Origin: Branchiibius hedensis
Lineage (GTDB): Bacteria > Actinomycetota > Actinomycetes > Actinomycetales > Dermatophilaceae
DNA: 64,000 nucleotides
Direction of reading: 5' to 3'
Assembly (NCBI RefSeq): GCF_900108585.1
Contig: NZ_UESZ01000001.1
Span: 2,108,001-2,172,000, forward strand
The notes under the pieces were generated by a model, which was not told the origin of the DNA, did not search any database, and worked only from the letters and a program-made list of their open reading frames with translations. This document shows positions 43,349 through 51,139 of this stretch, in pieces. Position 1 is the stretch's first letter, and each line of letters opens with the position of its first letter. Position numbers and translations under genes: made by a program.

Positions 43349-44178
43349 GCGCCGTCGATGCGAGCCGCGCGCGCTCCCTGCCCTGGGGTCGCTGGCTGGT
43401 CCTGCTGGTCGCGGCGGTCTACTTCATCGGGCCGCTCGCCGCGGCCTTCTGGTTCTCCATCCGCAACACCCACGGCGTCGACTTCGGGGCGTACACCGAA
43501 ATTCCCTCCGCCCCAGGCTTGTTGGACGCCGTTCTCCTCTCGTTGGAGATCTCGGCCGTCGCGGTCCTCGTCACGCTGATCCTCATGGTCCCGACGATGC
43601 TGCTCCTGCACCTGCGACTACCCGGTTTGCGTCCTGTCGTCGAAGTGTTGTGTCTGCTGCCGCTGGTCGTGCCACCGATCGTCCTGGTGGTCGGCGTCGG
43701 CAAAGTCATCGCCTGGGGCAACACCACCGACACCAGCAGCGCCCGCTGGCAGGTGACCAACCAGTTGCTCAACAGTCACCCGCCGTTGATCCTTCCGCTG
43801 TTGTACGTCGTACTCGCGCTGCCCTTCACCTTTCGCGCTCTCGACGCCGGGATCCGCGCGGTCCCCCTCACGACGTACGTCGAAGCCGCACAAGGCCTGG
43901 GGGCGAGTTGGTGGGCGGTCTTGTGGCGGGTCGCTCTGCCGACGCTCCGCAGCAGCGTCGTGACCGCGGCACTCCTGGTCTTCGCCTTGGCGTTCGGCGA
44001 GTTCACCGTCGCCAGCATCCTTCAGTACCAACCGTTCACGGTCTGGTTGCTGCAGTTCAACAACACCGACGGCCGGCTCACGACCGCTCTGTCGCTGATC
44101 AGTCTGGGCTTCACGTGGGTCCTGCTGATCGGCTTCTCGGTCGTCACGTCCAGCCGGCAGAAAGGCGCCGCATCGTGA
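43345..44178 (+). CDS. ABC transporter permease 2
   Basis: The 277-residue partner permease has six membrane segments and the EAA loop EAAQGLGASWWAVLWRVALP. ATGA overlap with the first permease and a GTGA overlap with the ATPase gene show tight translational coupling. Confidence 0.9.
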   Translation: MSAVDASRARSLPWGRWLVLLVAAVYFIGPLAAAFWFSIRNTHGVDFGAYTEIPSAPGLLDAVLLSLEISAVAVLVTLILMVPTMLLLHLRLPGLRPVVEVLCLLPLVVPPIVLVVGVGKVIAWGNTTDTSSARWQVTNQLLNSHPPLILPLLYVVLALPFTFRALDAGIRAVPLTTYVEAAQGLGASWWAVLWRVALPTLRSSVVTAALLVFALAFGEFTVASILQYQPFTVWLLQFNNTDGRLTTALSLISLGFTWVLLIGFSVVTSSRQKGAAS

Positions 44179-45260
44179 GTACCCTGCCCATCGCGGATGA
44201 ACAGGTCGGCGTCGATGTCGACTTCCATGACGTACGACGGGTGTTCCCCGGCACGGTCGCTCTCGACGGGCTGAACCTGCACATACCCGGTGGACAGCTC
44301 CTGGCCCTCCTCGGTCCGTCCGGGTGTGGAAAGACCACTGCGCTGCGGCTGTTGGCGGGCTTCGACTCTCCTGACGCCGGCACGATCGCCGTCGGGGGGC
44401 GCGACGTGCGGGGTCTTCCCCCGAACCAGCGCGATATGGGCATGGTCTTCCAGGCCTACAGCCTGTTCCCGACCATGACAGCGCGCGACAACGTCGGCTT
44501 CGGCCTACGGATGCGCCGCCATGACTCGGGTAAACGCTCGGCGCGAGCGACCGAATTGCTCGAATTGGTGGGGCTTTCCGATCACGTCGACAAGTACCCG
44601 CATCAGTTGTCCGGCGGCCAGCAGCAACGCGTCGCCCTCGCGCGGGCCCTGGCCATCCGACCGCGGGTGCTGCTGCTGGACGAGCCGCTATCGGCGCTGG
44701 ATGCCAAGGTCCGCGAGCAGTTGCGGGACGAGATCCGCCGGTTGCAGGTGGAGTTGGGCGTCACGACGTTGTTCGTCACGCACGACCAGGAGGAAGCGTT
44801 GTCGATGGCCGATCAGGTGGGCGTGATGCGCGCCGGCCGGTTGGAGCAGATCGCCGCGCCGCAACGGCTCTATGACGAGCCGGCGACGGCCTTTGTGGCG
44901 ACCTTCGTGGGCACGATGAACCGTCTCGAGGCGATCATGGTCGATGGGTCTTCGGTGCGGATCGGTGACCAGACGTTGCCCATCCGCGGAGCCTCGCCGG
45001 GCGGCGCAGGAACGCCGGTGGAAGTGCTGGTGCGTCCGGAAGCACTGCGGATCCGCCCGGACGTCGAGGGTGTGTGGGAAGTCTTCGTGGCCACGTTCCG
45101 AGGCGCAACGACGCGTCTGCAACTTCGGCGCGGCGAGGAGTCCGCCTCGGCGGACGTACCCTCGGAGGTCGCCTCGTCGTACCCGCCCGGTGCCCGCTGC
45201 TCGATCAGCCTTCCTGACGGTCCGGCACTCGTGGCGCCGCCCCAGCCGTCAGCGCCTTAG
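44175..45260 (+). CDS. ABC transporter ATP-binding protein
   Basis: The 361-residue ATPase has Walker A LLGPSGCGKTTALRLL, the signature HQLSGGQQQRVALARAL, Walker B VLLLDEPLSALD, switch His in LFVTHDQEEAL, and a C-terminal TOBE domain (PVEVLVRPEALRI). It belongs to the MalK/PotA group that powers iron, polyamine and phosphonate importers, consistent with PhnT-like duty. Its 3' end is followed, 11 bases on, by the convergent DUF3039 gene. Confidence 0.93.
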   Translation: MSTLPIADEQVGVDVDFHDVRRVFPGTVALDGLNLHIPGGQLLALLGPSGCGKTTALRLLAGFDSPDAGTIAVGGRDVRGLPPNQRDMGMVFQAYSLFPTMTARDNVGFGLRMRRHDSGKRSARATELLELVGLSDHVDKYPHQLSGGQQQRVALARALAIRPRVLLLDEPLSALDAKVREQLRDEIRRLQVELGVTTLFVTHDQEEALSMADQVGVMRAGRLEQIAAPQRLYDEPATAFVATFVGTMNRLEAIMVDGSSVRIGDQTLPIRGASPGGAGTPVEVLVRPEALRIRPDVEGVWEVFVATFRGATTRLQLRRGEESASADVPSEVASSYPPGARCSISLPDGPALVAPPQPSAP

Positions 45261-45271
45261 CGCGCCGCGCG

Positions 45272-45583
45272 CTAGTCTTCCCCGTCCTGCGGCGCCCGCA
45301 GACCTTCGTAGATCTCTTTGCAGGTCGGGCAGATCGGGAACTTCTCCGGATCACGGTTCGGGATCCACTTCTTGCCGCACAGGGCCGTCACGGCTTCTCC
45401 CGACAGCGCCGACTCCAGGATCTTCTCTTTACGCACGTAGTGCGCGAAGCGCTCATGATCGCCGGGCTCCCAGGTTTGCTCCTCGACCTCCTCGCGCTCC
45501 AGCACGCTGGTGGTGGTGCGGGGTCCGTCCGGGGCGGGCTGCGGCGCGCCCGGTGCGGTGGGCTCGTCAAGCGGAGTGCTCAT
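45272..45583 (-). CDS. DUF3039 protein
   Basis: The 103-residue soluble protein fits DUF3039: an acidic N-terminus, EPGDHERFAHYVRKEKILES, AVTALCGKKWIP and KFPICPTCKEIYEGLR with three cysteines (ALCGKKWIP and CPTC) that could bind zinc. The family is actinobacterial and uncharacterised. Confidence 0.88.
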   Translation of the reverse strand: MSTPLDEPTAPGAPQPAPDGPRTTTSVLEREEVEEQTWEPGDHERFAHYVRKEKILESALSGEAVTALCGKKWIPNRDPEKFPICPTCKEIYEGLRAPQDGED

Positions 45584-45610
45584 AGCTCAAGAGTAAGGGC
45601 TGCGACGTCG

Positions 45611-45616
45611 CATAAT
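45611..45616 (+). promoter_or_regulatory. Putative -10 box of leaderless yqgE transcript
   Basis: CATAAT ends five bases before the GTG at 45622, in the 38-base gap to the divergent DUF3039 gene. Confidence 0.4.
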
Positions 45617-45621
45617 GAGGT

Positions 45622-46248
45622 GTGGATCCGTTGACCGGCAGGCTGTTGATCGCCGTACCGCGCGTGCGGCACGAGCAGTTGCCAGCCGTCGGTGCGGGCG
45701 ACGACGGGCTGCTGCAGGTGGACCAGATCACCGAGGTCGACGAGGACAACGTCTTCGAGCGCTCGGTGGTGCTGATCCTGCACCACGACCACGAGGGCGC
45801 CCACGGGCTGATCCTGAACCGCCCGCTGGCCGCCGAAGTGGATGCGGTGCTGCCCGGCTGGCAGGACCACGTCACGGCCCCGGACACGATCTTCCAGGGT
45901 GGCCCGGTCTCGCTGGACACTGCGCTGGGCTTGGTGGCGATCCCCGGCGACGACGAATCCATCGGGATCAAGAGGCTTTTCGGCGATGTTGCCCTGGTTG
46001 ACCTGGACGCCCCTCCCGCCGTGGTGATGCCGGAGGTCGGTGCGTTGCGGATCTTTGCGGGGTACGCCGGGTGGGAGCCTGACCAACTGGAGGACGAGAT
46101 CCAGGCCGGTGCGTGGTACGTCGTGGACGCCCATACCGACGACGCCTTCACCACTCGTCCGCATGACTTGTGGGCCTGTGTGGCCCGGCGCCAGCGCAGC
46201 ACCGTCGCCTTTGTGTCCAGTTTCCCAGGCGATCCGGCCCTGAACTGA
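45622..46248 (+). CDS. YqgE/AlgH family protein
   Basis: The 208-residue protein matches UPF0301 (YqgE/AlgH): DPLTGRLLIAVPRV, NVFERSVVLILHHDHEGAHG, LILNRPL, FQGGPVSLDTALG and AGYAGWEPDQLEDEIQAGAW. Members occur in most bacteria with no firm role beyond alginate regulation in Pseudomonas. A -10 box five bases upstream indicates leaderless translation from this GTG. Confidence 0.9.
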   Translation: MDPLTGRLLIAVPRVRHEQLPAVGAGDDGLLQVDQITEVDEDNVFERSVVLILHHDHEGAHGLILNRPLAAEVDAVLPGWQDHVTAPDTIFQGGPVSLDTALGLVAIPGDDESIGIKRLFGDVALVDLDAPPAVVMPEVGALRIFAGYAGWEPDQLEDEIQAGAWYVVDAHTDDAFTTRPHDLWACVARRQRSTVAFVSSFPGDPALN

Positions 46249-46252
46249 AACA

Positions 46253-46297
46253 GCAGAAGGGCGGCCGACCCGGATTACGGGTCGGCCGCCCTTCTGC
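46253..46297. terminator. Strong bidirectional terminator
   Basis: A perfect 20-base inverted repeat (46253-46272 and 46278-46297) with a GATTA loop lies between the converging yqgE and RNA helicase genes. It should end transcription from both sides. Confidence 0.85.
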
Positions 46298-46313
46298 GAC
46301 GCTTTGCGTTCGG

Positions 46314-48359
46314 TCAGTCGCGACCGGCGCGGCTGTAGCTGCGCTCGGAGCGCCCGCCGCGACGATCGCCGCGGTATTCGCCACGTCCCTGGCCGGGCCG
46401 GCGCGGGCCGCCACGGTAGCCGCGCGGACCACCCCGGTGGCCGCGGTCACGCTGCCCGGGCGGGGTCAACAGGTCTTCCAAGGTGGACTGGCTGACGAAG
46501 TCGCCCGAGGGGCGGCTGCCACCGGCGGCAGCGATGATGTCGTCGCCGGGGCGAGCCTTGGTCAGCTGGATGCCGACCCCGGCTTCGTCGAGCAGACGCT
46601 GCACGCCCTTGCGCTGGTGCGGCAGGGCCAGGGTGACCACGGTGCCGGCCTCGCCGGCGCGAGCGGTGCGACCGGCGCGGTGCAGGTAGTCCTTGTGGTC
46701 GGCCGGCGGGTCGATCTGCAGGACCAGGCTCACGTCGTCCACGTGGATACCGCGAGCGGCAACGTCCGTGGCCACCAGGACCGGGATGCGGCCGTCCTTG
46801 AAGGCACCCAGCACCTTGTTGCGCTGACCCTGGTTCAGACCGCCGTGCAAGGCGGCGGCGACGATGCCCTGCTCACGCAGTTCGGTGGCGACACGGTCGG
46901 CACCGAGCTTGGTGCGCACGAAGACGACGGTGCGACCGGTGCGGTTGGCGACCTCCGCGGTGACGACCTTCTTGTCGCGCGGCTCGATCAGCAACGCGTG
47001 GTGCTCCATCGTGGTCACCGATGCGGTGCCGTCGTCGGTGGAGTGGGTGACCGGGTCGGTCAAGTAGCGGTCGACGACCGTGTCGATGCCGCGGTCGAGA
47101 GTCGCCGAGAACAGCAACCGCTGACCGCCTTCGGGGACCAGGTCGAGGATCTCGGTGATGGCCTCCAGGAAGCCCATCTCGGCCATGTGGTCGGCCTCGT
47201 CCAGGATCGCGATCTGGACCGCGGACAGGTCGGCGGCACCGCGGGCGATCAGGTCGCTCAGGCGGCCGGGCGTGGCGATCAACAGGTCGACACCGCGGGC
47301 CAGCGCGCTCAGCTGCGGCTCGTAGGGCATCCCGCCGGCTACCAGCTTGTGGTGCAGGCCGGCCACGTGGACCAGCGGCTGCAACGCATCGCTGACCTGC
47401 ATGGCCAGTTCGCGGGTCGGTACCAGGACGATCGCCCGCGGCTGGTGCGGACGCGCCTTGGAACCCATCAGACGGGTCAGGGTCGGCAGGCCGAAGGCCA
47501 GGGTCTTACCGGAACCGGTGCGACCGCGGCCCAGGACGTCGCGGCCCGCGAGTGCGTCCGGGATGGCCGCCTGCTGGATCGGGAAGGGCTCGGTGATGCC
47601 GTCGCGAGCGAGGCGCTCAACCAGCACCTCGGGTAGCCCGAGGGCGGCGAATCCGTTGTCTGACATGTCGATTGGTTCCTGAATGCGTGCTGCGGCGGCG
47701 GCGCGGGTAGTGGTGGTCTGCTGGGGGCGGGAGTGGGTACGGCGCTCCGGACGCTCGCCGTAGGAGCGGGTGTCGTCGCGGCGGTTGTCGTAACGACGAT
47801 CGTCGCTGCGCTGCGGACGGTCACCGTAGGAGCGGTTGTCCCGACGGTTGTCGTAGGACCGGTTGTCGCGACGCTCACCGTACGAACGGTTGTCGCGACG
47901 CTCACCGTACGAACGGTTCTCGTCCCGACGGTTGTCGTAACGACGGTCATCGCTGCGCTGCGGACGGTCACCGTAGGACCGGTTGTCCCGACGCTCGCCG
48001 TACGAACGGTTGTCGCGACGCTCACCGTACGAACGGTTCTCGTCCCGGCGGTTGTCGTAACGACGATCGTCGCTGCGCTGCGGACGGTCACCGTAGGAGC
48101 GGTTGTCCCGACGGTCGCCGTACGAACGGTTCTCGTCCCGGCGGTTGTCGTAACGACGGTCATCGCTGCGCTGCGGACGGTCACCGTACGAACGGTTGTC
48201 CTCGCGACGCGGACGGCTCTCGCGCTCCGGGCGGCTCTTGGAATCCTTGGCGTATGCGTTGCTGCTCTTGCCCTTCTGGGCAGCGAGCTTCTGCTCGCGG
48301 GTCCAACGCGGCTTCTTGCCAGCCGTCTTGGCGGCAGGCGTAGTCGAATGACGTGACAT
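46314..48359 (-). CDS. DEAD-box RNA helicase with repetitive N-terminal and RGG tail
   Basis: This 681-residue protein is a DEAD-box helicase with Q motif FPIQQAAIPDAL, Walker A GRGRTGSGKT, DEAD in ILDEADHMAEMG, SAT in LLFSATLDRG and HRAGRTARAGE. Residues 46-215 are a disordered extension built of Arg/Asp/Tyr/Ser units, e.g. NRSYGDRPQRSDDRRYDNRR, repeated about four to five times; residues 640-681 are RGG/RGY-rich. Both tails favour RNA binding and condensate formation. It likely unwinds RNA, as CsdA/RhlE-type helicases do in the cold. A 198-base leader precedes the start. Confidence 0.92.
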   Translation of the reverse strand: MSRHSTTPAAKTAGKKPRWTREQKLAAQKGKSSNAYAKDSKSRPERESRPRREDNRSYGDRPQRSDDRRYDNRRDENRSYGDRRDNRSYGDRPQRSDDRRYDNRRDENRSYGERRDNRSYGERRDNRSYGDRPQRSDDRRYDNRRDENRSYGERRDNRSYGERRDNRSYDNRRDNRSYGDRPQRSDDRRYDNRRDDTRSYGERPERRTHSRPQQTTTTRAAAAARIQEPIDMSDNGFAALGLPEVLVERLARDGITEPFPIQQAAIPDALAGRDVLGRGRTGSGKTLAFGLPTLTRLMGSKARPHQPRAIVLVPTRELAMQVSDALQPLVHVAGLHHKLVAGGMPYEPQLSALARGVDLLIATPGRLSDLIARGAADLSAVQIAILDEADHMAEMGFLEAITEILDLVPEGGQRLLFSATLDRGIDTVVDRYLTDPVTHSTDDGTASVTTMEHHALLIEPRDKKVVTAEVANRTGRTVVFVRTKLGADRVATELREQGIVAAALHGGLNQGQRNKVLGAFKDGRIPVLVATDVAARGIHVDDVSLVLQIDPPADHKDYLHRAGRTARAGEAGTVVTLALPHQRKGVQRLLDEAGVGIQLTKARPGDDIIAAAGGSRPSGDFVSQSTLEDLLTPPGQRDRGHRGGPRGYRGGPRRPGQGRGEYRGDRRGGRSERSYSRAGRD
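47730..48200 (-). repeat. In-frame tandem repeat encoding the helicase N-terminal extension
   Basis: Units of about 22 codons encoding NRSYGDRPQRSDDRRYDNRR alternate with shorter ones (NRSYGERRD). Copies are nearly identical in DNA, with differences only at a few wobble positions, showing recent expansion. Confidence 0.85.
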
Positions 48360-48390
48360 GGGTGCGTTCCTTCACAGGTGGCAACTGGCG

Positions 48391-48422
48391 GGCGGTTCGT
48401 CCTGTCCGGATGACAGGCCGCC
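48391..48422 (-). other. Hairpin in 5' leader of RNA helicase
   Basis: CCTGTC (48401-48406) and GACAGG (48412-48417) form a stem with a five-base loop, extended by GGCGG (48391-48395) and CCGCC (48418-48422) with a bulge. It lies about 30 bases upstream of the helicase ATG in a 198-base gap and may affect translation, as leaders of cold-shock helicases do. Otherwise the gap shows no gene. Confidence 0.4.
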
Positions 48423-48557
48423 GGATCTCAGCGCTCACACAACGACCGGGAGGTGGCCCGGCGTAAGAAGACTGACCTCAAGAACGCAAGATCGGATGTC
48501 ACCATCGTAGCGGGTAACCGGCGGTGCTCATGACCACCAGCGACGTGAGCGCGCTCA

Positions 48558-49964
48558 CTACTCCCGTGCAGCGCGACTCACGGCCGCCGCGATGATCTTG
48601 CTCAGGTCCGGGTGGAAGACGCTGGGAATGATGTACGTCGGGTTCAACTGATCGTCCGGAACGACCGCGGCGAGGGCGATCGCCGCGGCCTGGAGCAGGC
48701 TCTCGGTGACCTTGCTGGCTGCCGCATCGAGCAGTCCCCGGAAGATGCCCGGGAAGACCAGAACATTGTTGATCTGGTTGGCGAAATCGCTGCGCCCGGT
48801 CGCGACCACCGCGGCGTACTGCGCGGCCTCGTCGGGAGCGACTTCTGGGACCGGATTGGCCAGCGCAAAGACGATGGCGTCATGACCCATGGTCGAAATG
48901 TCTTGACCGGTAAGGATGTTCGGCCCAGAGGCTCCGACGAAGACGTCCGCTCCGACCAGAGCCTCCTGCAGCGTGCCGCTGACTCCGCGGGGGTTGGTGT
49001 CCCGCGCGAGAGCCGCCAGCGACGGGTTCTCCCCCGCGACGATGTCGTCTCGGTCCCTGCTCACCACACCGTGGATGTCCGCGACGACCACGTCGCGCGC
49101 GCCGGCGTGCAGGAGCAGCCGGGTGATCGCCGTTCCGGCGGCACCAGCGCCGCATTGCACGATGCGCACGTCGGCGAGTTTCTTGTCGACGACCTTCAGC
49201 GCATTGGTCAGCGCGGCCAGGACGACGACCGCTGTGCCGTGCTGATCGTCGTGGAAGACCGGAATGTCCAATTCCTTGCGCAGCCGGTGCTCGATCTCGA
49301 AGCATCTCGGCGCCGAGATGTCCTCGAGGTTGATCCCCGCGAACACCGGCGCCAGCGCCTTCACCGTGCGCACGATTTCATCGGGATCCTTGGTGTCCAG
49401 GCAGATCGGGAACGCGTCGATGTCCGCGAACCGCTTGAACAGCGCGGCTTTTCCTTCCATGACCGGCATCGCGGCCAACGGGCCGATATCGCCCAGGCCC
49501 AGGACCGCCGTCCCGTCAGTCACCACGGCCACGGTGTTGCGCTTGATGGTCAGCCGGCGCGCGTTCTCCGGGTGAGCCGCAATGTCCATGCAGACCCGGG
49601 CGACACCCGGGGTGTAGACCAACGACAAGTCGTCACGATTGCGGATCGGTACCTTCGACTCGATCGAGAGCTTTCCGCCCAGGTGCGCCAGGAACGTGCG
49701 GTCGCTGACCTTGCCGATCTCGACACCGGCGATGTCGGCGATCATCCCGACAACGTGGTCGGCGTGCTGCGGATCCCGCGCCGCAATCGTGACGTCCACC
49801 GCCATGCGGTTGGTCTCGGAGGAGGTGACGTCCAGACCGGTGACCAGTCCGCCCGCCTCATCCACCGTGCTGGTCAGTTCGCTGACGGCGGTCGGCCGCG
49901 CGGGCAACGAGAGGCGAATGGTGATCGAGTTCGACACGGACGGCTGCACAGTCACGTACTTCAT
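48558..49964 (-). CDS. NAD(P)-dependent malic enzyme with N-terminal ACT domain
   Basis: The 468-residue enzyme decarboxylates malate to pyruvate. Residues 10-90 form an ACT domain (SITIRLSLPARPTAVSELT) that may bind an amino acid as effector. The malic core includes SLVYTPGVARVCMDIAAHP, VVTDGTAVLGLGDIG, GINLEDISAPRCFEIE, FHDDQHGTAVVVLAAL and NAD-binding IVQCGAGAAGTAI. Metal and substrate ligands are present. It feeds anaplerotic NAD(P)H metabolism. Confidence 0.94.
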   Translation of the reverse strand: MKYVTVQPSVSNSITIRLSLPARPTAVSELTSTVDEAGGLVTGLDVTSSETNRMAVDVTIAARDPQHADHVVGMIADIAGVEIGKVSDRTFLAHLGGKLSIESKVPIRNRDDLSLVYTPGVARVCMDIAAHPENARRLTIKRNTVAVVTDGTAVLGLGDIGPLAAMPVMEGKAALFKRFADIDAFPICLDTKDPDEIVRTVKALAPVFAGINLEDISAPRCFEIEHRLRKELDIPVFHDDQHGTAVVVLAALTNALKVVDKKLADVRIVQCGAGAAGTAITRLLLHAGARDVVVADIHGVVSRDRDDIVAGENPSLAALARDTNPRGVSGTLQEALVGADVFVGASGPNILTGQDISTMGHDAIVFALANPVPEVAPDEAAQYAAVVATGRSDFANQINNVLVFPGIFRGLLDAAASKVTESLLQAAAIALAAVVPDDQLNPTYIIPSVFHPDLSKIIAAAVSRAARE

Positions 49965-50014
49965 TGTGACCCCTACTGATGCGTAGACCAGAATCCGTGT
50001 GCCACGCTGCGCTC

Positions 50015-50647
50015 ATGACGACTGAGGTGTCCGCAACGTTGCGTGTGACCGGGACCGCCACCAGTGGCGCCACGCCCGACCAGGTCGAGTTGCGGCTCGG
50101 GGTGGAGCACACCGCGCCCAGCGCGCCGGAGGCGCTCAACACTGCGGCGGCCACGGCGCAGCGCCTGGTCGCCGCCATCAAGGAGCGTGGCGTCGCCGAC
50201 CACGACCTGCAGACCGCTGGCCTGTCCCTGGACCGGGGTTGGGATCCGAACAAGAACGTCCCGAGTGGGTACGTCGCGCGGCACCGTTTCGCGGTCCGCA
50301 CCGGTCTGGACGCCTCGGCTGCGATCATCGCCGCTGCCGCCGATGCGGCAGGCGACGACCTGCGGGTTGAATCGGTCAACCTGGCCGTCAGCGACACCGA
50401 TCCCCTACGCGCCCGCGCCCAGCGCGATGCGTTCGAAGATGCGCGGACCCAGGCAACCGAACTCGCACGCCTGGCCGGGCGTCAACTGGGTCCGGTCCTG
50501 GCCATTGACACTTCACCGTCCAGTGGCCCGATTCCGTTGCAGCCCAAGGCGATGCGCATGATGTCAGCAGAGTCTGGCAGCCCGATGATTGAGGGTGGGG
50601 AGTTCACGGTGACCGCGACGATCGTCGTGGTCTACGAACTCCTGTGA
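50015..50647 (+). CDS. SIMPL (DUF541) domain protein
   Basis: The 210-residue protein has the DUF541 pattern: LRVTGTATSGATPDQVELRL, NTAAATAQRLVAAIKERGV, DLQTAGLSLDRGW and DAFEDARTQATELARLAGRQLG. No signal peptide is seen, so unlike many SIMPL proteins it stays in the cytosol. Function not settled; some members bind actin-like or signalling proteins. The start at 50015 gives a first residue of MTTEVSATLRVTG; an ATG 12 codons upstream is open. Confidence 0.83.
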   Translation: MTTEVSATLRVTGTATSGATPDQVELRLGVEHTAPSAPEALNTAAATAQRLVAAIKERGVADHDLQTAGLSLDRGWDPNKNVPSGYVARHRFAVRTGLDASAAIIAAAADAAGDDLRVESVNLAVSDTDPLRARAQRDAFEDARTQATELARLAGRQLGPVLAIDTSPSSGPIPLQPKAMRMMSAESGSPMIEGGEFTVTATIVVVYELL

Positions 50648-50680
50648 GCTGAGCAACTGGTGTGACGCGCCTGCGTGAAG

Positions 50681-51045
50681 TGGAGGTGGCGGGAATCGAA
50701 CCCGCGTCCGCTAACGGCGAGACAGGACTTCTCCGGGTGCAGTGCGCTATGGATTTTCTCGGCCCCGCAGCTCGCACGCACACGTTCTGTGACAGGCCCA
50801 GTCGGGTAAGAGTCCCGCACCGCCCCCCGACGAGACGATGCAGCAAGTTTCCTAGCTGACGCCAGGCACTGAGTCGGAAACTAGCTCAGGCTGACGGACT
50901 TCGAGGCTCGCTCAGGCGGCGAGGGCGAAGTCGGTGCGCTTGGAGTTGGCACCTATTGGTTTTGCACGCATCGTTAACGAGATAAGCGTGCATCCTCGAC
51001 CCGCTTCCCCTGCGACGGCGATCAACGTCGAAACCGATCACCCCC
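50681..51045 (-). ncRNA. ssrA: tmRNA (transfer-messenger RNA)
   Basis: The 365-base RNA on the minus strand rescues stalled ribosomes with SmpB. The 5' end GGGGGTGATCGGTTTCGAC and 3' end with T arm GCGGGTTCGATTCCCGC and acceptor CACCTCC pair as a tRNA-Ala-like acceptor (GGGGGTG with CACCTCC, one G-U). The resume codon GCA (50965-50963) opens the tag AKPIGANSKRTDFALAA, ended by TGA at 50914-50912. The discriminator A is the last encoded base; CCA is not encoded. The ALAA end is a Clp degron. Confidence 0.96.
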
Positions 51046-51139
51046 ATGATGAAGCAGGCGCGTCACACTATTCAGTTGGCTCGTTGATCCTAACGCCCGA
51101 CCGCAACCGGATATTTCGCCCGCCCGGGGATCAGCCGCC

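Noticed and set aside
47730-48200. Regular repeats resembling a CRISPR array
   Set aside because: The units are in frame, encode protein, vary little and have no unique spacers; no cas genes nearby.
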